Source of the DNA: Wurfbainia villosa
Taxonomy: Eukaryota; Streptophyta; Magnoliopsida; Zingiberales; Zingiberaceae
Assembly (NCBI GenBank): GCA_025175895.1
Contig: CM046001.1
Span: 49,475,719-49,539,718 of the forward strand
Direction of reading: 5' to 3'
Length of the DNA: 64,000 nucleotides
This document shows, in pieces, positions 33,188 through 45,495 of the stretch; position 1 is the first letter of the stretch; every line of letters starts with the position of its first letter. A model generated the notes under the pieces. That model did no database searches. It saw only the letters and a list, made by a program, of their open reading frames with translations, and was not told the origin of the DNA. A program made the position numbers and the translations under genes.

Positions 33188-33790
33188 ATGTCTTTGAATT
33201 TGCGCTCTATTTTGGATTTGAATAAATTGACTGGGCCAAACTTCTTGGACTGACTTAGAAACTTGAGAACTATTCTCAAGGCTGAAATGCTTGAGTATGT
33301 CCTCGAAGCGGCTCTTCCCGCCCATCCTAGTGATGATGCAACTCTGGACCAATTGTTGGCTCATCAGAAACATTTGAGTGATTCTGAACTAGTGAGTTGC
33401 ATCATGCTAGTCGTGATAGTACCCGAGCTGCGGAAGCAGCATGAGCATATGGATGCTCATACCATAGTCTTTCATCTTTATGAGTTGTTTGATGAGAAAG
33501 TGAGATCCAAAAGGTTCGAAGCCTCCAAGCTCCTCTTCACCTCTGAGATGCAAGAAGGTTCATCTATGGTACTGCTCAACATGCTGAAGAATATGGAGCC
33601 TTCTGTGAAGCATTAGCAGGAGACGGTGCTGTTAGTTGATTCCTCGAAGAAAGGTTCTAAGAGGAAGTCAAAGGAATAGTAGAAGGGGAAGAAGAAAAGG
33701 GTTAAAAAGACATAACTAGCTCAAAAGGGCACTTGCCATCATTGCGGCAAGGAGGGTCATTGGCGAAGAAACTACAAGATTTATCTTGAG
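33188..33790 (+). pseudogene. gag: Gag of Copia element O, broken
   Basis: The first ATGs (33185/33188) open M-S-L-N-L-R-S-I-L-D-L-N-K-L-T-G-P-N-F-L-D, a typical Copia gag start, then a stop where Trp is expected (TGG to TGA, 33254). The frame continues LRTILKAEMLEYVL to a stop at 33614. Further stops fall near 33680. The zinc knuckle near 33740 reads CHHCGKEGHWRRNY, with the last Cys changed to Tyr. The protein cannot be made or bind RNA normally. Confidence 0.82.
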
Positions 33791-34812
33791 TCTGTGAAGA
33801 AGAATAAGACATTTGATGCCCCATCTTCTTCAGATATCTTCATTATTGATTATTATTCTATTTTCTTAGACACTTGTGTATTGGATACCGGGTGTGGTTC
33901 ACATATATGTAATAACATACATGGGCTAAGGAATAGAAGAAGACTCGTCAAGGGAGAGTCAAATTTACATGTTGGGAATGGAGCAAAGGTTGTTGCACTC
34001 GCCATCGGAACGTATTTGTTGAAACTCCCTACAGGACTTGTCTTCGAACTGGACAATTGCTTTTATGTTCCTTTGTTGATAAAGAACATAATTTCTATTT
34101 CTTGTTTAAATAGAAATGGGTATCATTTAACTTTTAGTAACAATTATTGTTACATAACTTTGAATGATGTTCTTTATGGGATTGGAACTTTAAACAATGG
34201 TATTTATATGTTGGACGTATCCAGTGAAATGTTCAATATCAAAGTGAGAAATAAGTGTGCTCGAAAAGATAATCAATTAGACTCCTACAGTTGACATTGT
34301 CGTCTTGGCCATGTGAGCAAGAAATGCATGTTCGAATTACACCGATGTAGAATTCTGGAATCATTTGAATTAGATTCATACGATACATGCAAATCATTCT
34401 TAAAGGGCAAGATGACCAAGTTACCTTTTACTGGAAAAGGCGAACTTGTGGGAGAGTTTCTTGGTCTAATACATACTGATGTATGCTGACCTATGTTAAC
34501 TCAAGCTCTAAGAGGCTATAGCTACTTCATTACCTTCACCGATGATCACTTATGGTTTGGGTATGTGTTCTTGATGAAAAACAAGTCTGAATCCTTTGAA
34601 AGGTTCAAAGAATTCAGAAATGAAGTAGAGAAACAACTTGGCAAGAGTATTAAAATACTTCGATCGGATCGAGGTGGTGAATACTTGAGTCAAGAGTTTC
34701 AGGAATATCTAAGGGACAATGGTATATTGTCTCAATGGACTCTGCCGTATACACCGCAGCTGAATGGTGTATCTGAGAGGCGAAACCGAACCTTGTTGGA
34801 CATGGTTAGGTC
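33791..34812 (+). pseudogene. pol: Protease and N-terminal integrase of element O
   Basis: Copia order. Protease with active-site loop LDTGCGSHICNN (33875-33915). Then the pre-integrase zinc region H-CRLGH ... C-KSFLKGKM (34295-34410), whose final Cys is Phe. Then the integrase core with GYSYFITFTDDHLWFGYVF and SDRGGEYLSQEFQEYL. Stops occur at 34292-34294 and 34487-34489. The sequence ends at TLLDMVRS (34812), where the LTR-like start TGTTGGGATG of element C follows. The rest of integrase and reverse transcriptase are missing. Confidence 0.87.
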
Positions 34813-36829
34813 TGTTGGGATGTATACTGAAAAGTCTATCTTTTGTATGAACATCTTTATTTTTGAAATAAGAATCACATGATCATTGTTTGCATTTTTA
34901 TGGTTATGCATATTGTCTAATACATTACATTGTAGATAACATGGTGTGTGGTGTCACACGGGAGATCATGTTATCGGCTCCTTGTAAATTATAAGTAAAG
35001 GCTCACAACCGAGATGACTTTGGACAAACCATTGGAATGGTTGTAGTGTAATTTGGTATTGGTTTGTCTTGACCATAGAATCACACTAGTGCACTTTGTG
35101 TGTATTGAGCAGGACCGACTTAAAGGTGATTCGATTTATTGCTGACTACATAATCGAATCGGACCTCAGATATTATATTGTACATACTCTTAATCCCGAT
35201 ATAATAACGGGCACATATACTTAGTATTCATTTCTTTGATTTACCAATGGGCGAGATTTATAGATTAAATCGATAGGCTCGGTAAGTTGGGAAATGATAT
35301 TATTTATATGGTGTGTCGTTGATTATAGGAGGAAACCGTGTCCTATATATTAGGATGATGATGTCCCTCGAGGAGTCATAAGGTTCATCATGTAAACCGC
35401 AGTGGACTTGGTCCGCATGATGAAAAGGTTGAGTGGTACTACTCATGGAGTTAGATGTTGATTAATTAATGGTCAGTAAATTAATTAATCGACGGACATT
35501 CGAGATCTTAAACACGGGGAGAAAATGTACAAATAATATATGGAGCCCATATTATCTTATGGGGATTGGTGAGGTAGATCAATGATAATCCTTTAGTGGA
35601 TTGGATTATCATTAATGGATCGGACTTTATGTGGGCTTGATCCATGGGTGGCCAAGATCCAACTCCTCCTCATGGTCCCTATTGTAGCCTATTAATACCT
35701 CATGAAGCTTAGATCCAATGGATGAAAACAAAACTCTAGATCCAATAGTAGAGATTAAATCTCTAGATCTGACGGTTGAGATTAAATCTCTAGATCTGAC
35801 GGTTGAGATTAAATCCCTAGAACCAATGGTGGAGATTAAAAGGAGGGATGAACCTAACTCTATAAATAAGGGATGATGGCTTGGGCGGCAACTTAATGGA
35901 TGGCATTAGGGTTTGCTTCCCTTGGGCAGCAAGTAATCCTAGTTTAGTTAGGATTAGGAGTGGGCGGCTAGGGTTAGGATTTTAAGGTTGGGGTGGGCAG
36001 CAACAAGTGGAAGAGGACCCTTTCTTCTTCTTCCTAAGGTTTGGCCGGTTCCTTCCTTCTTCCCTCTACCTTGGCCAGTGCTCATCCTATTCTTCTTCCC
36101 CTCATCCTTGGCCGGAAATTAGGAGAGCTAGGTTTTGGGTTTTGGCGGAAACAAGGAGAAGGATTGCTTTCCTTTCTCTTCTCCAAGTGTTGGCCGGCAC
36201 CCATGCCCTCATTGATTCTCCTTTGGCCGGTTCCCATACTCCATGTTCTCTTCCTTGGCCGACGGCAACATCGAGTTTATTGACTTGGTGGCCGGTTCTA
36301 GATAGGAAGATGAGTTTAGTTTTATGATCTTCCTTTGTTCAGAGTGAACAAGGAAAGGAAGATTGGTGATCTAGGAGGCTTCAACTTTTGGTAGATCGTC
36401 GCCCACACGACGTCCGAAAGGAGGAAGGACATACAATAGAAGATCGAGAGGTATAACAAGAGGTATAATCTTGTTTATTTTGATTAGTGTTCTTTTGTAT
36501 TTTGTCTATAATTGTTTTTCAATTATATGTATGTTGTATGTGTTTGTTTACTTTGTGTATGTTGCTAAATAATACTTGGACCCCGAACATAAACACAAAA
36601 GCCGGCGATCCGTAGATCGTCTATTCCGCAGCTACTCGTAGAATAGAGGTGGGTCGCTTGAACAACAAGTTTGTTCAAGTGACCTCTCTAAACGAATAGC
36701 ACGACGATGAGTTGGTTGTTTGGGCAATCACTTTTGTCTAGGATTAATATTTTTTTAATCTGGGGACATCAATGGGATCGCCATGAACAAGCGACCGAGG
36801 TGAAGTGGGAAGCGAAGTTTCCCCTCACG
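34813..36829 (+). repeat. LTR copy 1 of element C
   Basis: Starts TGTTGGGATG at the integrase break of O. It has a TATA box (TATAAAT, 35861), a short 'gattaaatctctagatc' tandem repeat (35750-35840), GGCCGG-rich leader sequence and no PBS at its end. It aligns to 41594-43616 almost base for base. The exact end is uncertain by tens of bp. Confidence 0.78.
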
Positions 36830-36896
36830 GACTCGAATGATTCCAGGTCTCAGTCTAGGTACGTATTCACCTTAAATGGAGGTGAAATAAGTTGGA
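36830..36896 (+). pseudogene. RNase H fragment after LTR copy 1
   Basis: Reads DSNDSRSQSRYVFTLNGG followed by EISWK, the same Copia RNase H stretch as at 43617-43683. It is broken after 'ttggaag', where LTR D begins. It should not be next to the first LTR of element C. Confidence 0.8.
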
Positions 36897-37807
36897 AGCC
36901 CTAGTGGTCCTTGACTACGCACGGAGGGCAAAACACTAAACAAACTCCTTCTCGTTGGAGATAGGAGTTAAACGAATATAAAAACTCAAGAAAGACTCAA
37001 GGTAGAGGGACACTCCCCCTCTCCTTGATATGATTTAAAGCTCGAAATAAGAACAACTTATACAAATTAAAGATTATACCGACGACTTTTGAAGACTTGA
37101 ATCTTGGAGCTTGAGTCGCTCCTCAGCTCGTCAGAGGGGATGTCGGAGACTGTGAGCGATCGGAAGCACTTGGAAGCTTTTTAATTGATGAAAAAACCCT
37201 AGGACAAGCCCTCCTTTTATAGCCTTTAAGCCCCTCATCGAATGGGTCTTCAACCAATAGGAATTGGGCACAAAACCTCCTTGAAAAATGGTGATAGATC
37301 TTGACTTCTCGAGGCTGATCCTTGACCATCAGTCGAGTGCTGACCTCCGGCAGTCGACTGATTGACGGTAGTCGAGTCCTCCAAGCTGGCAGTCGACTGA
37401 TGCTTGCTGCAAGTCAAAGTTAACTCAACAAAAACATAATTCCGACGGTCGTCAACCGTCCGATCTCGACCTAGACCATCTATAGGATGTCTTTGGTCGG
37501 ATCTACGCTTAAGATCATCCCCGTAAAGAGGATACGACCTCACTTACGCTCGCACACACGAGCTTACCTCGATACTTACGTGTTGCTTTTGCTTCCGGCC
37601 TTCCACTCGATTCCTTCGGCTCCCTCCGAAGTCACTCGAGTGTCGCCCGACCACCGCGGCTTCCTCCGGGTGTCGCTAGCCTTCAGCTCCAGCTTTAGCA
37701 CTTTTCTGCACACTTGATTCAGCTCGTGAGATAATGATATATCCTTGACTTTGCGTCTTTTGTCATAATCAAAATACAGGTTCGACTTAGGTGCCCCTGC
37801 ACCAACA
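36897..37807 (-). repeat. Reverse-strand LTR D inside element C
   Basis: On the minus strand it starts TGTTGGTGCAGGGG (37807), has CAGTCGACTG palindromes (37351-37360 and about 37392), a TATA box (37214-37221, read TATAAAAG) and ends ...GGGCTTCCAA at the RNase H fragment. It is about 0.91 kb without interior or PBS. The gag of C restarts at 37809. The left terminal TG is lost in a junction sharing TTGGAAG with the RNase H sequence, so this is a solo LTR later damaged by a deletion. Confidence 0.7.
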
Positions 37808-37808
37808 A

Positions 37809-38423
37809 GAGAGTTATAAGAAGTGGATCAAGGCCGATGAGATGGCGCGATGTTACATTTTGGCATCTATGTCAAATGTACTACAACATCAGCATCAAGC
37901 CATGCCCACTGCTTATGACATGATGCTCAATCTCAAAGAGCTTTTCGGACACCAGAATAGGGTTGCTAGGCAAGAAGCCATGAGAAACTTGATGACGACT
38001 ACTATGATCGAGGGAACACCCGTAAGGGATCATGTTCTCAAGATGATGGCTCATTTGAATGAGCTGGAGGTCCTTGGAGCTGAGATCGATGGGGAAACCC
38101 AGGTCGATATCATACTCCAGTCCCTACCTAGGAGTTTTGAGCAGTTTCGCCTGAACTACAACATGAACAAGAGGTTGTATTCATTGGCAGAACTTCTGAT
38201 AGAACTCCAGGCGGCAGAGGGGTTATTTCGTCAGAGTGCTCAGGCACATGCCATGGTGACCCAAAAGGTTTCTACTTCTAAGCCGAAAGGCAAGAAGAAG
38301 AAGAAACAAACTGGGGCAAAGGCGGTGGGAGGTACTCAGGGAGGAGTGAAGAAGCCGAAATGCAAGTGCTTCACTTGTAAGCAGACTGGACACTGGAAGA
38401 AGGACTGCCCCAACCGCAAGTAG
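37809..38423 (+). pseudogene. gag: Gag of Copia element C, N-terminally truncated
   Basis: Open frame reading ESYKKWIKADEMARCYILAS, then LKELFGHQNRVARQEAMRNL, IDGETQVDIILQSLPRSF and a lysine-rich region. The zinc knuckle CFTCKQTGHWKKDC (38368-38409) has all four ligands. It ends at TAG 38421. The first 60-80 residues of a normal Copia gag are absent, replaced by LTR D. This region is otherwise undamaged, so C was probably young when D inserted. Confidence 0.85.
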
Positions 38424-40010
38424 AACAAAGGTATATCTTTTGGTCTAATCATTGAAACATATTTAGCGGTGTTATCTACCGGCACCTGGTGTGTAGATAC
38501 GGGAGTCACTGATCATGTCTGCAATACTTTGTAGGGGTTCCAGGAAACCAGATGACTGGCTGAGGGAGAGATTACCGTGTACTTGGGCAATGCCACGAAG
38601 GAGGTGGCAGTTGCAGTGGGAGACGTTCATTTAACTTTTGAGAAAAATAAAGTTTTGGTTCTTAAGAATTGCCTTTATGTACCCTTATTTAGAAAGAATT
38701 TAATTTCAGTTTCTAAATTATTTATGGATGGATATTCTATTTCTTTTAATGACAGAGTTGTTATAAAAATGAATAGGGACATTATCTGTTCTGGTGCATT
38801 GATAGGAAATTTGTACACACTTGAACCAAAAGCTCCCACGATGTAAATTGAAATTAATAACTCATCTTCTAATTCCAATAAGAGAAAAGAACCTTCAAAG
38901 ATGAACCAAACATATCTTTGGCATCTTAGGCTTGGTCATATTAACCTAAGCAGAATTCAAAGGTTGATAGATGATGGACCTCTGGGTTCATTAGTGGTGG
39001 AGGATTTCCCAACCTACGAATCTTGCTTGAAGGGTAAAATGACCAAGAGGCCTTTTAAGGCCAAGGGGTATAGAGCCAAAGATGTATTAGAATTGGTTCA
39101 TTCTAATTTGTGTGGTCCTATGTCTATCCAGGCTAGAGGTGGTTTTGAGTATTTCGTCTCTTTTATAGATGATTACTCGAGATATGGATACATTTACCTG
39201 ATGCGCCGCAAGTCTAAATGCTTTGACAAGTTCAAAGAATTCAAGGCTAATGTGGAGAAATGTCAAGGTAAAAGTATCAAGACACTACGATCTGATCATG
39301 GTGGTGAGTACCTCTTGGGAGAGTTTAGGAATTACTTATCAGAGGTTGGGATTTAATCCCAATTAACTACACCTGGCACACCCCAGCAAAATGGTGTAGT
39401 AGAGCGAAGAAATAGGACTCTTATGGAGATGGTTAGATCGATGATGAGTTATTCTGAGTTGCTAGATTCGTTCTGGGGATATGCTCTAGATACGGCGATG
39501 TACATTCTGAACTTGGTTCCATCTAAATCAGTGCCTTATACTCCCACAGAATTGTGGACTGGGTGAAAGCCTAGTCTAAGACATATTCGGATATGGGGGA
39601 GTCCAGCACATGTGCTGAAGGCAGATGCTGATAAGTTGGAACCTCGTACAGAAGTACGCATGTTCGTTGGCTATCCTAGAGGAACGAAGGGTGGTTTGTT
39701 TTATAGTCCTAGAGATCAGAGGGTGATCGTTAGCACGAACGTCAGATTTCTAGAGGAAGACTATGTGATGAGCCACAAGCCCAAGAGTAAAATTGTTCTG
39801 GAGGAATTAAAAGGCAAAGTCACTTCTTCAGTACCACTGGTACAAGAGGATATACCACATGTCACTGCACCGCGTGTCACAGAGGATACACAGGTGATAC
39901 CTCGTCGTAGTGGAAGGGTTGTGAGACAGCCTGATAGATTCATGTTCTTGGGAGAATCTTCTGATTCGGTCCCTAGTGAACATGAACCTGATCCCTAGAC
40001 ATATGACGAG
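38424..40010 (+). pseudogene. pol: Protease and integrase of element C
   Basis: Protease WCVDTGVTDHVCNT (38488-38530) has D-T-G and a stop at 38532. The integrase zinc region WHLRLGH ... YESCLKGKM has Tyr in place of the first Cys of the C-x2-C pair. The core has FVSFIDDYSRYGYIYLM and LRSDHGGEYL, then a stop at 39354-39356, then TPGTPQQNGVVERRNRTLME with the catalytic Glu region, FWGYALDTAMYIL, a stop at 39564 and RMFVGYPRGTKGGLFY. The frame is kept across the stops, which suggests point mutations rather than old decay. Confidence 0.87.
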
Positions 40011-41560
40011 GCGACCCAAGATAAGATGCAGTATCTTGGCAAAGTGCAATGAATGCTGAGATTGAATCTATGGATTCAAATCAGGTCTAGGAGCTAGTAG
40101 AACCACCCGATGGTGTAAAAACCATTTGATGCAAGTGGATCTACAAAAGAAAGAGAGGAATAGATGGGAAGGTTGAGACCTTCAAAGCGAGGCTTGTTGC
40201 GAAGGGGTATACTCAGAAAGAGAGTATCGATTATGAGGAGACCTTTTCACCAGTAGTTATGCTTAAGTCTATCCGGATTCTCTTATGCATAGCAGCTTAT
40301 ATGGATTATGAGGGGTGGAAGATGGATGTCAAGACAGCTTTCCTTAATGAAAGTCTTGAGGAAAACATCTATATGAAGCAACCAGAGGGATTCATTGCTA
40401 AGTGCAAAGAGCATCTTGTGTGTAAGCTTAATTGGTCCATTTATGGATTGAAGCAAGCTTCGAGGTCTTGGAATATCCGCTTTGATGAGGTAATCCAGTC
40501 TTATGGATTTATTCAAAGTTCGGATGAGTCTTGTGTATACAAGAGATATGACGAAAACGTAGTGGTATTTCTTGTACTATACGTAGATGACATTTTATTG
40601 ATTGGCAACAATATCAAGGTGTTATCGGACGTAAGGGTATGGTTATCCAAACAGTTTGATATGAAGGACTTGGGAGAAGTAGGACACATCCTTGGGAACA
40701 AGGTTATAAGGGATCGCAGAAAAAGGATGTTGTGCTTATCCCAAGCTTCATATATAGACACGATAATGGAGCGTTTAAGCATGCAGAACTCCAAGAAGGG
40801 TTTTCTACCTTTCAGGCATGGAGTTCCTTTATCTAAGGAGATGTGTCCTAGAACATCTGAGGAGATAGAGGAGATGAAGGTGGTTCCTTATGCTTTGGCA
40901 GTAGGAAGCCTCATGTATATGATGCTATGTACGAGACCAGATATCTGCTTTGTCGTCGACATGGTCAGCAAATATCAGAGTAATCCAGGACAGGGACATT
41001 GGACTGCGGTAAAGCATATATTGAAGTACCTGAGAAGGACTAGAGATTATATGCTAGTTTACCAGGCAGACCAATTACTCCCTGTGGGTTACATAGATTC
41101 TGACTTCCAATCAGACAGGGATAACAGTAAGTCTACCTCAGGTTTTGTGTTTACTTTGGGAGGTGGATCCATTGTATGGAGGAGTGTCAAGCAGAAATGC
41201 GTGGCGGACTCCACCATGGAAGCTAAGTATATGGTGGCCTCTAAGGCGGCTAAAGATATTGTATGGCTCAGGAACTTCTTGATGGACTTGGATGTGATTC
41301 CTGGTTTGCCCAGAACTATCACAATTTATTGTGATAATAATGGTGCAGTTGCAAACTCGAAGGAACCACGAGCCCATAAGGCAAGTAAACACATAGAGCG
41401 CAAGTACCACCTGATACGAGAAATCGTAAAGGAGATAGAAGGTGTTGTCGCCTAGATTGCATCAGAGGATACCCTAGTAGATCCTTTCACTAAGGCCTTT
41501 TTAACGAGAGCTTTTGATAGGTATGTGGAGGGAATGGGAATCAGAGGTATGACAGTATGA
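40011..41560 (+). pseudogene. pol: Reverse transcriptase and RNase H of element C
   Basis: A 398-codon open stretch (40259-41455) within a Copia reverse transcriptase. Motifs in order: KARLVAKGYTQ, ETFSPVVMLKSIR, MDVKTAFLNESLEE, YGLKQASRSWN and the catalytic YVDD (40579-40590, context LYVDDILLIGN). RNase H follows with DSDFQSDRDNSKSTSGFVFT, ADSTMEAKYM and HKASKHIERKYHLIREI. Stops lie at 40090 and 40129 before the open part and at 41453; the end GMGIRGMTV and TGA (41558-41560) is readable after the last stop. Only a few point changes separate it from an intact pol. Confidence 0.9.
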
Positions 41561-41582
41561 GGACAGCATAGTCTTTTAGTAT

Positions 41583-41593
41583 AAGTGGGAGAT
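41583..41593 (+). other. Polypurine tract of element C
   Basis: AAGTGGGAGAT directly before TGTTGGG of the 3' LTR; the usual Copia form. Confidence 0.85.
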
Positions 41594-43616
41594 TGTTGGG
41601 ATGCATACTGAAAAGTCTATCTTTTGTATGAACATCTTTATTTTTGAAATAAGAATCACATGATCATTGTTTGCATTTTTATGGTTATGCATATTGTCTA
41701 ATACATTACATTGTCGAAAATATGGTGTGTGGTGTCACACGGGAGATCATGTTATCGGCTCCTTGTAAAGTATAAGTAAAGGCTCACAACCGAGATGACT
41801 TTGGACAAACCATTGGAATGGTTGTAGTGTGATTTGGTATTGGTTTGTCTTGACCATAGAATCACACTAGTGCACCTTGTGTGTATTGAGCAGGACCGAC
41901 TTAGAGGTGATTCGATTTATTACTGACTACGTAATCGAATCGGACCTCAGATATTATATTGTACATACTCTTAATCCCGATATAATAATGAGCACATATA
42001 CTTAGTATTCATTTCTTTTATTTACCAATGGGCGAGAATTATAGATTAAATCGATAGGCTCGGTAAGTTGGAAAATGATATTATTTATATGGTGTGTCGT
42101 TGATTATAGAAGGAAACAATGTCCTATATATTAGGATGATGATGTCCCCTTGAGGAGCTCATAAGGTTCATCATGTAAACCCTGCAGGTGGACTTGGTCC
42201 GGCATGATGAAAAGGTTGAGTGGTACTACTCATGGAGTTAGATGTTGATTAATTAATGGTCAGTAAATTAATTAATCGACGGACATTCGAGATCTTAAAC
42301 AGGGAGAGAAAATGTACAAATAATATATGGAGCCCATATTATCTTATGGGGGTTGGTGAGGTAGATCAATGATAATCCTTTAGTGGATTGGATTATCATT
42401 AATGGATCAGACTTTATGTGGGCTTGATCCATGGGTGGCCAAGATCCAACTCCTCCTCATGGTCCCTATTGTAGCCTATTAATACCTCATGAAGCTTAGA
42501 TCCAATGGATGAAAACAAAACTCTAGATCCAATGGTAGAGATTAAATCTCTAGATCCGACGGTTGAGATTAAATCTCTAGATCCGACGGTTGAGATTAAA
42601 TCCCTAGAACCAATGGTGGAGATTAAAAGGAGGGATGAACCTAACTCTATAAATAAGGGATGATGGCTTGGGCGACAACTTAATGGATGGCATTAGGGTT
42701 TGTTTCCCTTGGGCAGCAAGTAATCCTAGTTTGGTTAGGATTAGGAGTGGGCGGCTAGGGTTAGGGTTTTGAGGTTGGGGTGGGCGGCAACAAGTGGAAG
42801 AGGACCCTTTCTTCTTCTTCCTAAGGTTTGGCCGGTTCCTTCCTTCTTCCCACTACCTTGGCTGGCTCTCATCCTATTCTTCTTCCCCTTATCCTTGGCC
42901 GAAAATTAGGAGAGCTAGGTTTAGGGTTTGGGCAACAACAAGGAGAAGGATTGCTTTCCTTTCTCTTCTCCAAGTGTTGGCCGACACCCATGCCCTCATT
43001 GATTCTCCTTTGGCCGGTTCCCATACTCCATGTTCTCTTCCTTGGTCGGCGGCAACATCGAGTTTATTGACTTGGTGGCCAGTTCTAGATAGGAAGATGA
43101 GTTTAGTTTTTTTATCTTCCTTTGTTCGGAGTGAACAAGGAAAGGAAGATTGGTGATCTAGGAGGCTTCAACTTTTAGTAGATCGTCGCCCACACGACGT
43201 CCGAAAGGAAGAAGGACATATAATAGAAGATCAAGAGGTATAACAAGAGGTATAATCTTGTTTATTTTGATTAGTGTTCTTTTGTATTATGTCTATAATT
43301 GTTTTTCAATTATATGCATGTTGTATGTGTTTGTTTACTTTGTGTATGTGGCTAAATAATACTTGGATCCCGAGCATAAACACAAAAGCCGGCGATCCGT
43401 ACATCGTCTATTCCGTGGCTACTCGTAGAATAGAGGTGGGCCGCTTGAACAACAAGTTTGTTCAAGTGTCCTCTCTAAACGAATAGCACGACGATGACTT
43501 GGTTGTTTGGGCAATCATTTTTGTCTAGGATTAATTTTTTTTTAATCCGGGGAGATCGATGGGATCGCCATGAACAAGCGACCGAGGTGAAGTGGGAAGT
43601 GAAGTTTCCCCTCACA
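41594..43616 (+). repeat. LTR copy 2 (3' LTR) of element C
   Basis: Starts TGTTGGGATG after the polypurine tract. Same TATA box (42648-42654) and tandem repeat (42530-42610) as copy 1, and about as long. It is followed by O RNase H sequence. The true end may lie up to about 100 bp earlier. Confidence 0.8.
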
Positions 43617-43994
43617 GACTCGAATGATTCCAGGTCTCAATCTAGGTACGTATTCACCTTAAATGGAGGTGAAATAAGTTAGAAAAGTTCCAAGCTAGAC
43701 ACTGTAGCAGATTCTACCATTGAGGCAGAATACATTGCAGTTTTGGAAGCTGCAAAGGAAGCGGTTTAGATCAAGAAGTTCATCTTTGAACTTGATGTGA
43801 TCTCATCAATGATCCAAACAAGTGCTTCACCGCTATCATTTGATCAAAGAGATCATAAGTAGGAAGGAAATATAAATTTCGAAGATTCCCACTGAAAAGA
43901 ACTTAGCGGACCCTTTAACTAAGGCCTTACCTCAAAGTAAGTTTGAGGGACATGTTAGAGCTTATGGTATTGGATACCGTGGCGATTGGCATTA
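43617..43994 (+). pseudogene. pol: RNase H end and C-terminus of element O
   Basis: Reads DSNDSRSQSRYVFTLNGG, then SSKLDTVADSTIEAEYIA and AAKEAV with a stop where Trp is expected (43768-43770). After a deletion it reads LIKEIISRKEI and IPTEKNLADPLTKALPQ, ending RGDWH and TAG. The O polypurine tract (43999-44009) follows at once. This is the normal 3' end of a Copia pol. Confidence 0.85.
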
Positions 43995-44009
43995 GGCTAA
44001 GTGGGAGCT

Positions 44010-44640
44010 TGTTAGTGATATATGAGAGATGCCCTAAGGCAATCACCTTATGGTTGTACCATTTATTTTATAAATGAAGATTCACTATTTGAGTATATAT
44101 GTTTTCATGTATTTGATTGGATCTTAAACTCATTTACTGAATGTCCCCAATATGATTCACAGTATGAGAGAATTTATGATTAGATCACAACTAGTGAGTA
44201 TCTCTACATGTGTAATTGTGATGTATTGGAATTATCTCAAGTCGATGAATTGATGCATTTGGAGACCATTGATTCTGTTGAGACTAGCACATGGTGTACT
44301 CTTTGGTTTATCCAAGCAGTTGTTTCTCATTGGCTGGAGACATTGGATGTCCAGAGTTGATTGTGGATGCTAGTTATGGTAACTAGTTCATTGGAGTGAC
44401 CAGCTGTAAGACTTTATATGGTTCTCTACATATACAGATATGTCAATGAAATCCTTACTACAACTTAAGTGCGATATTCCTTCGACTTGAGTAATTCAAG
44501 TCATATTGGTCACAGAGACTTATGCTTTGACATCTTAAGTAAGCATCTCCGAGGAGATGTGGACTCGGGATGATTGGGCATAAATCGAAGTGGCCGAAGG
44601 TGTTTGAATAGCTAATAGAGGATTCAACACTCTTTGCGAG
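44010..44640 (+). repeat. Truncated 3' LTR of element O
   Basis: Starts TGTTAGTGATATATGAG after the polypurine tract. Its last 60 bp match the start of the surviving 5' LTR piece (21945-22000). After 'ctttgcgagg' the sequence departs from the O LTR, ten bases before element E starts. The O/P junction therefore predates E. Confidence 0.75.
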
Positions 44641-45495
44641 GAGATGTATTGTAACGCCCGTAAAATTCCTAGCAATTTTACAGGAAATTTTTGGCTTGAT
44701 GATCATGGGCCTTGGGTGGGCCTTTTCCAAAACAAAAGAAAATAAGCTAAAAAAAAATGGATGCAAGACCTAGGAATTGAACTCCAAACCTCTAGAGATA
44801 GCCAAACCCTATAGATGCACCCACTAACCAAAAGCCCAATAGGATATTATCATTAGAGGAAGGGGGGGGATTATAGATAAGTGTGATAAAGGCAAATGAA
44901 GAGGCATGGAAGAAGAGAAGAGAAACTTCTCTTCCTCCCTTTATAAAGAAGAGGGAAGGTTCTAATTTGCTAATTTGCCTCTCTTCTTCTTCTTCTTCTT
45001 CTCACCCCCTCTCCATTTCTCTTGGTAACCTCATCCAAGCAAGAAAGCAAAGGCTAGGTTGGTTCTTTAGGTTATCTTCCCACCCAAAGCAAAGCGAAGG
45101 ATGTAAGTATCCTCACACTGCATAATGAGTAGTTTCGTTTGATGTTTGTAAAAGAAAATCTATATGTTATATCTAACTAAGCTATGTTTTAGTTTATCAA
45201 TGAAGTTGTATGCTAAGTTTAGGAGGTATATGATGATGTTAACATGGAAAAAAAATGATTAGGTTAGAAGCTAACCCTAATAGCCCCTAGAGCCTATTCG
45301 GCCATGCCATGATTTTAGGGTTCTAATGAAGCTCTATGTCATGTTTTTGTAACTATATGATGATGTTAGGATTAAAATGGATTAGGTTAAAGGTTAACCC
45401 TAAAAACCCTACTTGGACCATTTGGCCAACCTAGGTTTTGGGGTGAACAAATGAAGTTTTAATCCATATGTTATATGCAAATGAAGTTGTTGTTA

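Larger units (their letters stand above)
34813..43616 (+). mobile_element. Element C: Copia element nested in O, rearranged at its 5' end
   Basis: LTR copies begin TGTTGGGATG at 34813 and 41594 and are about 2 kb each. The interior has gag (from 37809), protease, integrase, reverse transcriptase and RNase H in Copia order and a polypurine tract 'aagtgggagat' (41583-41593). The PBS, leader and gag N-terminus are missing, replaced by 67 bp of RNase H sequence from O and the reverse LTR D. The right LTR end is not sharply defined because the same RNase H stretch follows both LTR copies. The left flank is AGGTC (34808-34812); no matching right duplication is visible. Confidence 0.75.
21931..44640 (+). 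mobile_element. Element O: old Copia element carrying nested elements B and C
   Basis: The pieces in order are: 5' LTR without its start (21931-23084 and 31780-32038, split by B), PBS (32040), leader, broken gag (33188-33790), protease and integrase start (33791-34812), the insertion block of C and D (34813-43616), end of RNase H (43617-43994), polypurine tract 'aagtgggagct' (43999-44009) and the first 631 bp of the 3' LTR (44010-44640). Integrase C-terminus and reverse transcriptase are gone. Numerous stops make it non-functional. Confidence 0.85.

Noticed and set aside
36007..36327. Open frame of 106 codons repeated at 42794-43156 (120 codons)
   Set aside because: It is present twice only because it lies in the two LTR copies of element C. 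Low-complexity Phe/Ser/Leu composition and no start context; not a gene.
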